NCBI GenBank assembly: GCA_030527015.1
Contig: JAUNBR010000025.1
Location: 1-47,964, forward strand
Direction of reading: 5' to 3'
Length of the DNA stretch: 47,964 bases
Source: Planctomycetia bacterium
GTDB taxonomy: Bacteria; Planctomycetota; Planctomycetia; Pirellulales; Thermoguttaceae
Part shown: in pieces, positions 32,587-41,142 of the stretch
Layout: the number at the start of each line of letters is the position of its first letter
Numbering within the stretch: the first letter of the stretch is position 1
Translations under genes and position numbers: made by a program
Notes under the pieces: generated by a model
What the model saw: the letters and a program-made list of their open reading frames with translations, nothing else
Databases searched by the model: none
What the model was told of the DNA's origin: nothing

Positions 32587-34821
32587 TTATTCTGATTCCA
32601 GATCTCTATTTTTTCGTTCACGCATTTCGTCAGAATAAAACCAGACTCTGCCGAGAAGGCGAAAATAGATAAAAGTTAAGAAAACATTTATCATGATCAT
32701 GGGAAACGAAAAAAATGAACCAGAAGAGAGGATAAAAAAGAAGCAGAGGATCAGAAGGAGGCTTAAAAAATAAAAAATTCCCCAGTAAATGGGATGAAGC
32801 CATAAATCTTTCCAGACTTTTTTGTCGAAAGGATCCGAGGAAATCATGATATGGATCATGTAATAAATGATAAAAGATGAAACACCTATTAATATGCTGC
32901 GAGAGAAAAAAATTCGGATTATGTTTCCCGGGGGTTCCATGGAGTGCCCATTTAGTAAGATGGAGCGCAGTGCCTGTGGGAACAGAAAATTTGCGGCGGA
33001 AAGCGTTATTATAATATTCACAGGCTGTGGAATGTTCAGTGCATTTAGAATTCCCAGGAATATAATACCAGGTAATAATAGAAAAGTGCAGAAATTTATT
33101 ACCAAAAAAATTAAACTTTCATAAGTGATATGGGTCAGCTGTTTTATGGAAATGATAATTGGATCGAAACCGGAGGCGGTTCTTAACAAAATGCGGAGGC
33201 AGAGAGTGGAACCAAAAATCGTCGCCAGAATAAACAGTAAACAGAAAGCACTGAGCACTAAAGGATAATCGAATTTAGAAACATCATAAGTTATAGAAGG
33301 TGAGGTATGATAAAAAACAGAAAAATTTTTTGACATAAATGTTTTTTCTTCTCCAAGAATAAGAATAAGCATGGCCAGTTTCCCCAGTAAGAAAAACATA
33401 AGTGTCAGAATTAGGCTGGACAGCAGTATCCACCGCTGGGTAAGAATATCTAAAATTCCCCAAGTAAAAAATTTTAATGGATTCCACTGTGCCACATCAT
33501 GGCAGATCGGTTCTTCACCGAGGATCGCTGGCGCGTTTACGCCGTACTCATCCAGAGATTCACGTGTGGTGAGTTCTTTTCGTTTATCTTTTCTCAGTGC
33601 AGCCTGAAATGCCTTATAAAACAGATTTTCAGAAGGGGAAGCCTCAGGAATACGAAGTGGTTCTCCTTTTTCTGGCGCGAGTTTCGTTTTATTTTTATGG
33701 ATGATACATGCATGATTCATGGGGCGTCCACACTCGATACATGTAATTTCTCTGTTTTCAAGTTTTGGCTTCATATGCTGCGGAATGTGCTGCAGTTCAC
33801 CACAAAGCATGCACTGTAACACGATCATCGGCTCAGACACCGGAGGTGCTGGTGCGTGGGAAACATTTTTGCCATTTTTATTTACACTGGACGCAGAAAG
33901 TGCCGTGCCCGATAAAAAATAGGTGTCCGCGTGAAGATGTTTTTCTGAAATGGAAATGCCAGGCGGCGTACGCTCGGATTTTGTAGGAGGAGGTACCTGC
34001 ATTTTAGTTTCACAGTCAGGGCACGATATTTCTCGACCGACATCAGATATGGACGCGGAAATCAGTGTTCCGCAGAGAGTACAGTGAAAAGAAAAAATAC
34101 GTGGCGTTTTCTCTGCGGTTTTCTTTCCCGCACGTGGTTCTGTTTCTTTTCTGGTCACGGTTTCATTTTCGGAATTTTTGTGAAGATCATAAATGCCCAT
34201 TTCGTTTAATCGGTGTCTTATTTCATCTTTTGCTTTTTCCGCTTCATGATAATTCTCTTCCACTTTCATGGTGCGTCCACATTCCCCACATTTTATTTCC
34301 GTTCCGATCTGAGCAGGAGTTACGGAGATTAAAGTCCGACATAAAGGACATATGATAATAATTCTGGAGGAAGATTTCGCCTTTCGAAAAGCATTTTCAT
34401 ATGTGTCTATTTTTTGTGCCGGTGTTTTTGTGGTTAACGCGTAAATATCTCGAGGATCCGTTCCTTCCGTGCTCATGGTCGTGATGCCATCCTTAAAACG
34501 CACGCGTTTTTTATCCTTTTCTCTGATTTCTACTTTTGTTCCACATTCCGGGCATTCTTTCCACGTCCCCATTTCTTCAGCATATCCTGGAATGGTGGTG
34601 TAACACAGAGGGCATACTGCCACCACTTCTGCGCGTTTTGCTTGGACTCCGTCGGGCAGGGCTTTATAAAAATCAGTAATTTCTTCCGGACGAAGTGTGC
34701 TTTTTTCTGGAACAGGAAACCTGTAATAACAGTTCGTGCAGCGAAAAATCGTTCCTGCGCGGGACGCGTCCACGTCATAACGTTTCTGGCACTGTGGGCA
34801 ACCAAAATAAATAGTGGCCAT
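32587..34821 (-). CDS. Multi-zinc-ribbon membrane protein
   Basis: A 744-residue protein. It begins MATIYFGCPQCQKRYDVDAS with a zinc ribbon (CPQC...CTNC). At least four more Cys-x-x-Cys ribbons follow in the first 390 residues: CPLC/CPEC, CPLC/CGEC, CTLC/CPDC and CMLC/CIEC. Linkers between them are Lys/Glu-rich. From about residue 450 there are six or seven hydrophobic segments (ILDILTQRWILLSSLILTL and onward), so the ribbons probably sit in the cytoplasm attached to a membrane domain. I chose ATG 34821 because GGAG lies 8 bases upstream; the frame continues to 34851 with no Shine-Dalgarno. The ribbons could bind zinc, RNA or protein. It precedes hpnE in the operon, which hints at membrane biology, but no function is known. 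Confidence 0.8.
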   Translation of the reverse strand: MATIYFGCPQCQKRYDVDASRAGTIFRCTNCYYRFPVPEKSTLRPEEITDFYKALPDGVQAKRAEVVAVCPLCYTTIPGYAEEMGTWKECPECGTKVEIREKDKKRVRFKDGITTMSTEGTDPRDIYALTTKTPAQKIDTYENAFRKAKSSSRIIIICPLCRTLISVTPAQIGTEIKCGECGRTMKVEENYHEAEKAKDEIRHRLNEMGIYDLHKNSENETVTRKETEPRAGKKTAEKTPRIFSFHCTLCGTLISASISDVGREISCPDCETKMQVPPPTKSERTPPGISISEKHLHADTYFLSGTALSASSVNKNGKNVSHAPAPPVSEPMIVLQCMLCGELQHIPQHMKPKLENREITCIECGRPMNHACIIHKNKTKLAPEKGEPLRIPEASPSENLFYKAFQAALRKDKRKELTTRESLDEYGVNAPAILGEEPICHDVAQWNPLKFFTWGILDILTQRWILLSSLILTLMFFLLGKLAMLILILGEEKTFMSKNFSVFYHTSPSITYDVSKFDYPLVLSAFCLLFILATIFGSTLCLRILLRTASGFDPIIISIKQLTHITYESLIFLVINFCTFLLLPGIIFLGILNALNIPQPVNIIITLSAANFLFPQALRSILLNGHSMEPPGNIIRIFFSRSILIGVSSFIIYYMIHIMISSDPFDKKVWKDLWLHPIYWGIFYFLSLLLILCFFFILSSGSFFSFPMIMINVFLTFIYFRLLGRVWFYSDEMRERKNRDLESE

Positions 34822-34941
34822 TTTAGGTACTCCGTAAATTTTTACTGACAAATTATGCAGAAAAATGGGATAAGATTTTTGGAGAGGGGGCTAAATTATT
34901 TCTTGTTTTTAATTTATTTCTCGCAGGGATTTCATATGATG

Positions 34942-35047
34942 TATACCCGATACACTATAAAATTCCGCTTCTCTGGTATTCCGCTTCCCTGAAAATACCT
35001 GCTTTCAGAGCCACTCAAAACGGAAATTTAAGGTGGAACCAGAATAT
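34942..35047 (-). repeat. TPE copy, R orientation
   Basis: TATACCCGATACACTATAAA to AGGTGGAACCAGAATAT. The loop is altered (CCGCTTCCCTG). Confidence 0.9.
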
Positions 35048-35062
35048 AACTCTGCAGGTATT

Positions 35063-35165
35063 TTTTGCCTGATACACTATAAATTTTCTTATTTATGCAT
35101 TTTTTCACAGAGCATGACTGTTTTAAATCCGGAGAAAACAAAAATTTAATTTGGAATCTGATAAT
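35063..35165 (-). repeat. TPE copy, R orientation, degenerate
   Basis: TTTTGCCTGATACACTATAA on the left; the hairpin is lost and the right arm reads TTTAATTTGGAATCTGATAA. Confidence 0.65.
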
Positions 35166-35231
35166 GTGTGGAACAGGTATGTGTAATTACAGAAAAAGAA
35201 TCTCATGGTGCGGCAAGCAAAAATCGAAATT

Positions 35232-35338
35232 TATACTCGATACACTATAAAATTCCGTTTTCACGGCATATTTTGCTTCGCTGAAAATGCCCGCTTTCAG
35301 AGCCACTCAAAACGGAAATTTAAAGTGGAACCAGTATG
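35232..35338 (-). repeat. TPE copy, R orientation
   Basis: TATACTCGATACACTATAAA to AAAGTGGAACCAGTAT; the stem-loop is intact (ATTTTGCTTCGCTGAAAAT). Confidence 0.93.
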
Positions 35339-35458
35339 TCTTATGGCCAAAAAATGAAAACTCAAAATAAGGTGTGCTTCAGCATGTTTCTTGAATGCCA
35401 TAAGTTTAAAAAAGGTGGGAGAAATTTTTGAGGAGAGTCTGGTGTGCAGGAAGATGTT

Positions 35459-35983
35459 TTACTCTGAGGCAAAAGAATGTCTTCCCGGAAGATGAACCGG
35501 TCTGTGCCAGAGTCCCACATCCATATAACAGCCAAATTTAAATCCTACTTCCGGTAAATGTGCTTTTTTAATGAATCCAAAAGATTCATGAAGGCGAATA
35601 CTTTTTTCATTCGGTAAAGTAATACTCGCGATTAGGGTGTGAATTTCCGTCTGCTGCTGTAATATTTTGAAAAGCCGTTCATACATACGTTTTCCGATAT
35701 GCTGCTGAACACAGTTCGGATGAACATATACACTTACTTCCGCAGTTCGGTGCCACGCGACTCTCGTGCGAAACGTGTCCGTGTAACAGTATCCTATTAA
35801 TTTTCCGTCAGATTCATAACCCAGCCAGGGAAAACGCTGTGTAATTCGTTCCACGCGCTGAGCCATTTCTTGTACACTCGGAGCTTCCTCTTCTGTGGTA
35901 AAAGTCGTATTCAGGACGTAATAAGCGTAAATTTCCTGAAGCTGCGCAGCGTCTTGTGGAGTAACTTCTCTAATAAATTCCAT
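35459..35983 (-). CDS. GNAT family N-acetyltransferase, phosphinothricin-acetyltransferase-like
   Basis: A 174-residue enzyme of the acetyl-CoA-dependent GNAT superfamily, expected in the cytoplasm. The start REVTPQDAAQLQEIYAYYVLNTTFTTEEEAPS matches the Pat/MnaT group, which acetylate small molecules such as phosphinothricin or methionine derivatives. The acetyl-CoA loop is represented by VHPNCVQQHIGKRMYERLF (Q/R-x-x-G-x-G/A position: QQHIGKR), and LPNEKSIRLHESFGFIKKAH is the typical C-terminal end motif. No strong Shine-Dalgarno precedes the ATG. The real substrate is not evident. It is followed by repeat DNA, and the gene stands alone. Confidence 0.88.
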   Translation of the reverse strand: MEFIREVTPQDAAQLQEIYAYYVLNTTFTTEEEAPSVQEMAQRVERITQRFPWLGYESDGKLIGYCYTDTFRTRVAWHRTAEVSVYVHPNCVQQHIGKRMYERLFKILQQQTEIHTLIASITLPNEKSIRLHESFGFIKKAHLPEVGFKFGCYMDVGLWHRPVHLPGRHSFASE

Positions 35984-36029
35984 GGATATAATAACTGTTT
36001 AAATATTAAACTAAAAAACTCAAAAATTT

Positions 36030-36133
36030 TATACCCGATGCACTATAAATTTCCTCTTCTGCGGTTTTTTTGCTTCGCTGAAAATGCCTGCTTAAAGAGC
36101 CTCACGAAATGGAAATTTAAAGTGGAACCATAC
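36030..36133 (-). repeat. TPE copy, R orientation
   Basis: TATACCCGATGCACTATAAA to AAAGTGGAACCATAC. A degraded right-half fragment follows at 36134-36207. Confidence 0.88.
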
Positions 36134-36269
36134 TTCTCCGATATTTTTTTCTGAAAATACCGATTTTTATGGCCCTGTGAAACCAAAAATTAAAATGAAT
36201 CCAGGTATTTTTTATGAGAAAAATCTGAGTTTTACGGTCACACAAAATGAACTGATTTCGCTTTAAGTG

Positions 36270-36355
36270 CACTTTTAAATTGGTTCCAGACGGCATACGT
36301 TTTATATTTCGCAAAAATCCGAAAAGCGGAAATTTATAGTGCATCAGGAAAAAAC
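36270..36355 (+). repeat. TPE copy, F orientation, degenerate
   Basis: TTTAAATTGGTTCCAGACGG on the left and AGCGGAAATTTATAGTGCAT then CAGG on the right. Together with the copy at 36030 it occupies most of the 470-bp gap 35984-36453. Confidence 0.55.
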
Positions 36356-36453
36356 CAGTAAAATATATTTATCAGGAAAAAATAACTTGGATTCTTTACG
36401 GTATTTAAACGAAATAAATATGAAAGTAACCCAGGTGTCATGAATATCTTTTT

Positions 36454-39400
36454 TTATACTTCCTGCACCAGACCCATCATCGGAAAGATGAGATGCGCGG
36501 TCACCTGTTCTTTCGGAATACGATAATGCCGGTATAACATTTCCCGATAATCCAGCATCTGCAGACGGTGTTTTGCCACTTTCTCTTCCAGTACTTCAGG
36601 AGGCAGGCGTTTTGATGTTTTATAATCGAAACATTCCGCCCATAAAACTTCTTCACCTCCCCATAAAAGCACCAGACGGTCAATCGTTCCTAAAAGAAAC
36701 TCTTTTTCCGTGCGTACGGCCAGCTCTTTTTCGCAGTACACGCGCCAGCGATAAAAATTCGCATCATCACTTCCAGGCATAATCGTCAGAGGAATCTGTT
36801 CTTCCGTAAGAATTCCATGTCTTAAAATTCGTTTTTTTAGCTGTGGTAAATATTTCTTCCAGCTTAAAACGGCACGGATTTTTTCATTTTTCATCGCGTT
36901 ATGAAATTCCTGTAATGACCGGTGAGTCATTTCTTCATCCAGACCGTGCTGCCGGCCGATCTGGTAAAGCTCATCATCTGCAGGAGAACTGTACTCCAGC
37001 CAATTAATTTTTTCGAACCATGCATGTAAAACCGTACCTCGTAACGCGCTGAAGGCACGAAAATGCATGGTCTTTTCCAGATCAATTGTCGTCCGCTCTT
37101 CAGCCTGAGATGGCGTACGCCGACGTAAACCACGCCCATGTTTACGCCCCGGTGCAAAAAGAATCGGAACTGGATCCGGACCACCACGAAGAGGAACATA
37201 TGTTTCTGCCGGTATGGGTAACTCCACGCCTGGAATTTCTGAAAGTGGCCGAATCACATCTTCTTCACCGTTCTGAGGGATTAAAACTTTAGGAAGCTGT
37301 AAGATGTCCTCTCCAATTTCTGATTCTGATACTTCGGTTTTTTCAGAATCCTTTTTGTTTAATAGGACTTCCCACCATTTTTCGTCTCCTTCACGCGCCA
37401 AAACAGTATCCGCTGGCGCATTACATGTATCCGCCATGACACGTGTTAAAATTTTTGAAACTTTTGATGCTCGGCTTTCCGGAGTTTTGGGTGTATGTGG
37501 CGGCACAATTACATATAAAGCATAAATCGCACGCGTTAATGCCACATAAAGCATACACAGACCTTCTTCCGTCTGCTGTAATTTTTCCTGTAAAAAAGCC
37601 TCCTGAAACTCTGGTGACAGAAGCGTCTGTAAAGGTTTTGGAATATATCGTGTTACCAGTTCTGGCGCAGCGGTGGTATCTTTTGAAGGATATCCGGCAA
37701 CAAAAAATGGAACATGACCGCCATCCAGAGGAAATTCCATATCCGGTAAAAAAACTGCGTCGAACTGAAGTCCTTTCGACTGATGAATCGACATGACCCG
37801 TACTCCCGCATCTGTGGGATCTGATAATGGGGTCATTTCGACGAAATCAACAAAATCCGTCGGGCGCGTGGTCTTTCTCGGTTCATAGGAAACGGCCAGC
37901 TCCACCAGCTGTTCCAGACGACGTACATTTTCAGGGTCTACATACGGTTTAATGAACCCTGTAATTTCTTCCAGTACTTTTCCGTATCCTTTCGTGATGA
38001 AACGTTCACGTAATTCAGAAAGACAGTTTTGTTTTTTCCGGTGTTCTTCCTCTAAAATCTCAGCAGACCAGTTTTTCTTTTCTTCCGGAGACACCCATTT
38101 TAATTCAGGAAAATGATGTATTAACAGAGAGTGTGCCACATGAAAATGCGAAACCGTATCCGCCGGATGATCTGCCAGGCGCAGTAAGGATAAAATAACA
38201 CGTACGGCCTCAGAATTCGTCAGAGGGTTTCCGACTTCTTCACTGGCGGGAATCCCTAACCGCCTTAAGTGCGTAATAATTCTGGTAACCGGTGCTCGCC
38301 GCCGTGCAAGAATACCGATCGAAATCTTTCCCTGTGAACTTTCAAAAAGTTTTTTTACTTCCAGTGCAGTAAATTTAAGGGTTTCATCCAGTTTTGCAGA
38401 AACATTCGTCGGTTCATCTTCCGCCTTTTCCGTCCCTTCCAATTCTTGACGATTTTCTGACTCCTCGGTCCCCTGACTGGTGCGTATTTCCCAGTATCCG
38501 GGATAATCTTTTCGCGCGGTATGATGTATATGAAAACTGTCTTTCCATTTTTCCCATGCAGGAAGCAGTTCTTCTTTCATCGCGGAAGGAATATTTTCAA
38601 AAATGTGATTTACACAATTAATAATTACAGGAGATGAACGGAAACTCGTGTCCAGCGGAAATTCGCTGATTCCATCCAAAAACTGGGTTACCGCATTAAA
38701 AATAGCCGCTTTTCCTCCACGCCAGGCATAAATAGCCTGCTTCATATCACCCACGCAAAAAAAAGTTCGTGATTTTTCAGGTACAGAAGTAGTGCATTTT
38801 CTGGCGAAAGGTTTTAAAATATTCCACTGTTCTGGCGAGGTATCCTGAAATTCATCTAATAATAAATGATCGATTCCTGCGTCCATTCTCAGAGTAACAG
38901 AAGAATGAGTGTCGTCATTTATAAATTGCGATAATTTTCGGGTAATATCTGAAAAACGCATTTTTTTTGCGTCCAGTTTTAGACTTTCATAAATTTCATG
39001 AAAAGTCTTTAACATTTCGTGAGTAGCATATGTTTGCTGCACAAGTTGGCGTAACAGAGTTCCTGCGACATGAAATGCAAAAAGCGTGATCGCCGATGCG
39101 ATTTCCGCGGGAACCTGGGCACGATTAAAAAGCAGAGGAGAAGAGGTTTTATCTGCTTCCAGTGCATTTTTAATGAGTGTTTGGCGAAGAAGATCATCCC
39201 ACTGACCTGAGCGGACTAAAGTAATAACTTTTCTGACGGCTGAAGCACATCTGGAAAATTTTGAGTTTTTCGCCTGTTCTTCTTCCACCGCACTTTCCAG
39301 TTTTTGTAAAATCGTTTCCAGTTCCGTGGATTCCAGAATACGTGGAAGGGGGATTTTATCGACTTTTTTCCACGCTTCCGCTGACGCACCTAATGTTTTC

Positions 39401-39951
39401 ACATAAGTATTTTGGATTAACTCACTCATCTGCCTCTGGACATTTCGCTGTGTTTTTCCCAGCGTTAAGGCATGCATGATGCGTACCGCATTTTCCGGAT
39501 CTTTCGCCAAAAGCTGACGAATCGCATCTCGGATAAATACTTCATTTTCTGCATCATCCATAATTCGCCAGCCTGGCGGCAAATTTAATTCATGTGAAAA
39601 ACAGGACGCCAGCCGATTAAAAAATCCATCCAGCGTGTGTACATGAAGCCGGTGTAAGTTTTCTGTCATATGACGCAGTGTTCTGAAGCACTGCTCGGAC
39701 GTCAGTTCCATTCCGACTGCAGAAGATAATTCTTCTCGTTTACTCGGATCCACTGCCGCCTCCGCGATTCTTAACAAAATACGGTTCAGTATTTCTCCCG
39801 CAGCCTTTCGGGTAAACGTGGACGCTAATATGGAGTCCACCGAAACGCCACTGGCCACCAGCCCAAGATAACGATTACTGAGCTGGTACGTTTTGCCTGT
39901 ACCTGCGGATGCTCGAATCAGTACATTTTCAAAAATAGGAATACTTGTCAT
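36454..39951 (-). CDS. AddA/RecB-like UvrD-type helicase-nuclease
   Basis: An ATP-dependent DNA helicase with a nuclease domain, of the AddA/RecB class that processes double-strand breaks for recombination. The 1165 residues show motif I ASAGTGKT (residues 14-21), then STFTRKAAGEI (Ia), LLLDEFQDTS near 360 (II), VGDMKQAIYAWRGG (III), SIHQSKGLQFDAVFLP (V) and LYVALTRA (VI). The C-terminal nuclease is intact: GTIDRLVLLW followed by CFDYKTSKRL near residue 1110, giving the D...DYK metal-binding residues. AddA normally works with AddB, which is often the adjacent gene, but no AddB is visible here. The ATG at 39951 has AGGA a few bases upstream. It lies alone, flanked by a tRNA and repeat-rich gaps. 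Confidence 0.9.
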   Translation of the reverse strand: MTSIPIFENVLIRASAGTGKTYQLSNRYLGLVASGVSVDSILASTFTRKAAGEILNRILLRIAEAAVDPSKREELSSAVGMELTSEQCFRTLRHMTENLHRLHVHTLDGFFNRLASCFSHELNLPPGWRIMDDAENEVFIRDAIRQLLAKDPENAVRIMHALTLGKTQRNVQRQMSELIQNTYVKTLGASAEAWKKVDKIPLPRILESTELETILQKLESAVEEEQAKNSKFSRCASAVRKVITLVRSGQWDDLLRQTLIKNALEADKTSSPLLFNRAQVPAEIASAITLFAFHVAGTLLRQLVQQTYATHEMLKTFHEIYESLKLDAKKMRFSDITRKLSQFINDDTHSSVTLRMDAGIDHLLLDEFQDTSPEQWNILKPFARKCTTSVPEKSRTFFCVGDMKQAIYAWRGGKAAIFNAVTQFLDGISEFPLDTSFRSSPVIINCVNHIFENIPSAMKEELLPAWEKWKDSFHIHHTARKDYPGYWEIRTSQGTEESENRQELEGTEKAEDEPTNVSAKLDETLKFTALEVKKLFESSQGKISIGILARRRAPVTRIITHLRRLGIPASEEVGNPLTNSEAVRVILSLLRLADHPADTVSHFHVAHSLLIHHFPELKWVSPEEKKNWSAEILEEEHRKKQNCLSELRERFITKGYGKVLEEITGFIKPYVDPENVRRLEQLVELAVSYEPRKTTRPTDFVDFVEMTPLSDPTDAGVRVMSIHQSKGLQFDAVFLPDMEFPLDGGHVPFFVAGYPSKDTTAAPELVTRYIPKPLQTLLSPEFQEAFLQEKLQQTEEGLCMLYVALTRAIYALYVIVPPHTPKTPESRASKVSKILTRVMADTCNAPADTVLAREGDEKWWEVLLNKKDSEKTEVSESEIGEDILQLPKVLIPQNGEEDVIRPLSEIPGVELPIPAETYVPLRGGPDPVPILFAPGRKHGRGLRRRTPSQAEERTTIDLEKTMHFRAFSALRGTVLHAWFEKINWLEYSSPADDELYQIGRQHGLDEEMTHRSLQEFHNAMKNEKIRAVLSWKKYLPQLKKRILRHGILTEEQIPLTIMPGSDDANFYRWRVYCEKELAVRTEKEFLLGTIDRLVLLWGGEEVLWAECFDYKTSKRLPPEVLEEKVAKHRLQMLDYREMLYRHYRIPKEQVTAHLIFPMMGLVQEV

Positions 39952-40032
39952 AAAAATCCTAAAATCAGTTGGAACCTGAGTTTCGATTCATCATATCAGA
40001 AATCTGGATGATGTGTCTGCGAAATAATATTA

Positions 40033-40133
40033 TATACGGATGTCACTTTAAATTAAGTTTTGACGGCCCTCGTGCAGGCATTTTTAGCGAACAATTTGCC
40101 GGAGAAACGGAATCTTACCGTACATCGGGTATA
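40033..40133 (+). repeat. TPE copy, F orientation
   Basis: TATACGGATGTCACTTTAAA to GTACATCGGGTATA. The loop is shortened. Confidence 0.8.
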
Positions 40134-40357
40134 AAATAACTCGGCATATGGAAGCGGATATAAAAAACAGAGCGATAATTTTTCACTGCATTTTTACCAT
40201 TTTATATAAAAACCAGAGAAATAAAAGGGCATATGCTTATATTTTGTACTGGATACAGTAAAATTTTATCGAGAGCGTACCTCTTCACGCAGAACTCCTT
40301 ACGGATTTATGTTTTTGTCACAGAAAATACCGGAGCGCGGAATCATCATGCATCGAA

Positions 40358-40545
40358 TATACTCTGATTCTCGTTTAAATATCCATATGATACAGTTCTG
40401 AAAGCAGACATTTTCATCCCAGCCTGCTGCTTTTCACATCACTCATGGTTTTTGAAGTTCTGAAAGCAGACATTTTCGTCCCAGCCTGCTGCGGACAGCG
40501 AAGCAAAAATACCGGAGCGCGGAATCATATCATACATCGGATATA
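40358..40545 (+). repeat. TPE copy, F orientation, with 62-bp internal duplication
   Basis: TATACTCTGATTCTCGTTTA to CATACATCGGATATA. The stretch 40394-40430 is repeated almost exactly at 40456-40492 (36 of 37 bases; AGTTCTGAAAGCAGACATTT then TC[AG]TCCCAGCCTGCTGC). The second copy joins to GGACAGCGAAGCAAAAATAC. Confidence 0.8.
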
Positions 40546-40610
40546 AAACCCCGGAACGCGAATATTTCCAGTGTATCGCGCGTACAAAAATGTTAAAGTG
40601 TGGAGAATAT

Positions 40611-40650
40611 TTTCTGAAAGCAAAATCTGAAAGCAAAATCTGAAAACAGA
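40611..40650. repeat. Short tandem repeat TCTGAAAGCAAAA
   Basis: Two full units and a partial third unit of a 13-base motif, close to the mid-element sequence TCTGAAAGCAGGCA of TPE, so probably derived from it. Confidence 0.55.
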
Positions 40651-40661
40651 ATTTTGAGCAT

Positions 40662-40698
40662 AAAAAAATCCGCCCTGCAGTTTCCTACAGAACGGACA
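40662..40698 (-). terminator. Rho-independent terminator of tRNA-Arg
   Basis: On the minus strand, a 12-pair stem (TCCGTTCTGTAG with CTGCAGGGCGGA, including G-T pairs) with GAAA loop is followed by a T run. It lies directly after the tRNA 3' end. Confidence 0.85.
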
Positions 40699-40703
40699 AA
40701 AAA

Positions 40704-40776
40704 CACGCCAGGAGGGACTCGAACCCCCAACACTCGGTTCCGAAGACCGATGCGCTATCCATTACGCTACTGGCGC
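40704..40776 (-). tRNA. tRNA-Arg (anticodon UCG)
   Basis: On the minus strand a full cloverleaf can be drawn: acceptor GCGCCAG with CTGGCGT (first pair G-U), D-arm GCGT/GCGC around AATGGATA, anticodon stem TCGGT/ACCGA with loop CTTCGGA (anticodon TCG), and T-arm GGGGG/CCCTC with loop TTCGAGT. It reads CGA and other CGN arginine codons. CCA is not encoded. A terminator follows immediately. Confidence 0.95.
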
Positions 40777-40783
40777 AAAATTT

Positions 40784-40888
40784 AATACGAATTCCACTTT
40801 AAATTTTCGTTTTCTGCGGCTCTGAAATCCAGCATTTTCAGTGAAGTAAAATCCTGGAAAAGCAGAAATTCATAGTGCCGCGGATCTA
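40784..40888 (+). repeat. TPE copy, F orientation, last clear copy
   Basis: AATACGAATTCCACTTTAAA to TAGTGCCGCGGATCTA, lying 8 bp upstream of the tRNA 5' end. It is the last clear copy before the glycan locus. Confidence 0.8.
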
Positions 40889-41055
40889 AAATATGAAAAA
40901 AACAAAATTAATTTTCATACAAAAATATCAGCAGACAAAACCACAAAACAAAATTTAAAATGTAAGAAGTATTAAACAAAAAACAAATTACATGAAGATT
41001 AATTTATAATGTATCTTTTTTGAAATAATTCACAAGGGGGGGACTGCAAAAAACA

Positions 41056-41110
41056 GCTCAAATTTCACCGTATCCCGCACGGGAACACTTTTTGTGGTGA
41101 AATTTTGAGC
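41056..41110 (-). terminator. Two-level inverted repeat, probable terminator of the glycan operon
   Basis: The outer stem is GCTCAAATTTCACC (41056-41069) with GGTGAAATTTTGAGC (41096-41110). An inner hairpin CCCG-CA-CGGG lies at 41074-41083. On the minus strand the outer stem is followed by TGTTTTTT. It lies downstream of the last gene of the minus-strand operon and so fits a terminator. Confidence 0.65.
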
Positions 41111-41142
41111 CGTAAATCGTGTGTTGGAAAATGAAGATTATT

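Larger units (their letters stand above)
34822..35458. other. Intergenic region with three TPE copies
   Basis: This 637-bp gap between two same-strand (minus) genes holds three R-orientation TPE copies in a row at 34942, 35063 and 35232, and no gene. The promoter of the zinc-ribbon/hpnE operon must lie at its left end. Confidence 0.65.
39952..41142. other. 1.19-kb intergenic region with tRNA-Arg, TPE copies and an unusual inverted repeat
   Basis: The gap holds F-oriented TPE copies at 40033, 40358 and 40784, end fragments at about 40330-40361 and 40546-40585, a direct-repeat patch at 40611-40650, the tRNA-Arg with its terminator, and the inverted repeat at 41056-41110. I see no protein gene. 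TPE signal ends here: apart from a possible arm fragment near 40938-40974, nothing further to the right matches. Confidence 0.7.

Noticed and set aside
40704..40776. tRNA-Arg as integration site for the glycan island
   Set aside because: Its 3' end faces left, away from the island; there is no integrase and no repeated tRNA 3' end at the other side.
1269..40888. Interspersed repeats as a CRISPR array
   Set aside because: Copies occur singly in separate gaps, in both orientations, and are about 105 bp with no regular spacer length. No cas genes are present.
1269..40888. REP elements moved by a RAYT protein
   Set aside because: REPs are 20-40 bp, and no Y1_Tnp/RAYT gene is seen. The TA duplication and 26-bp inverted ends fit IS630/Tc1-mariner-type MITEs better.
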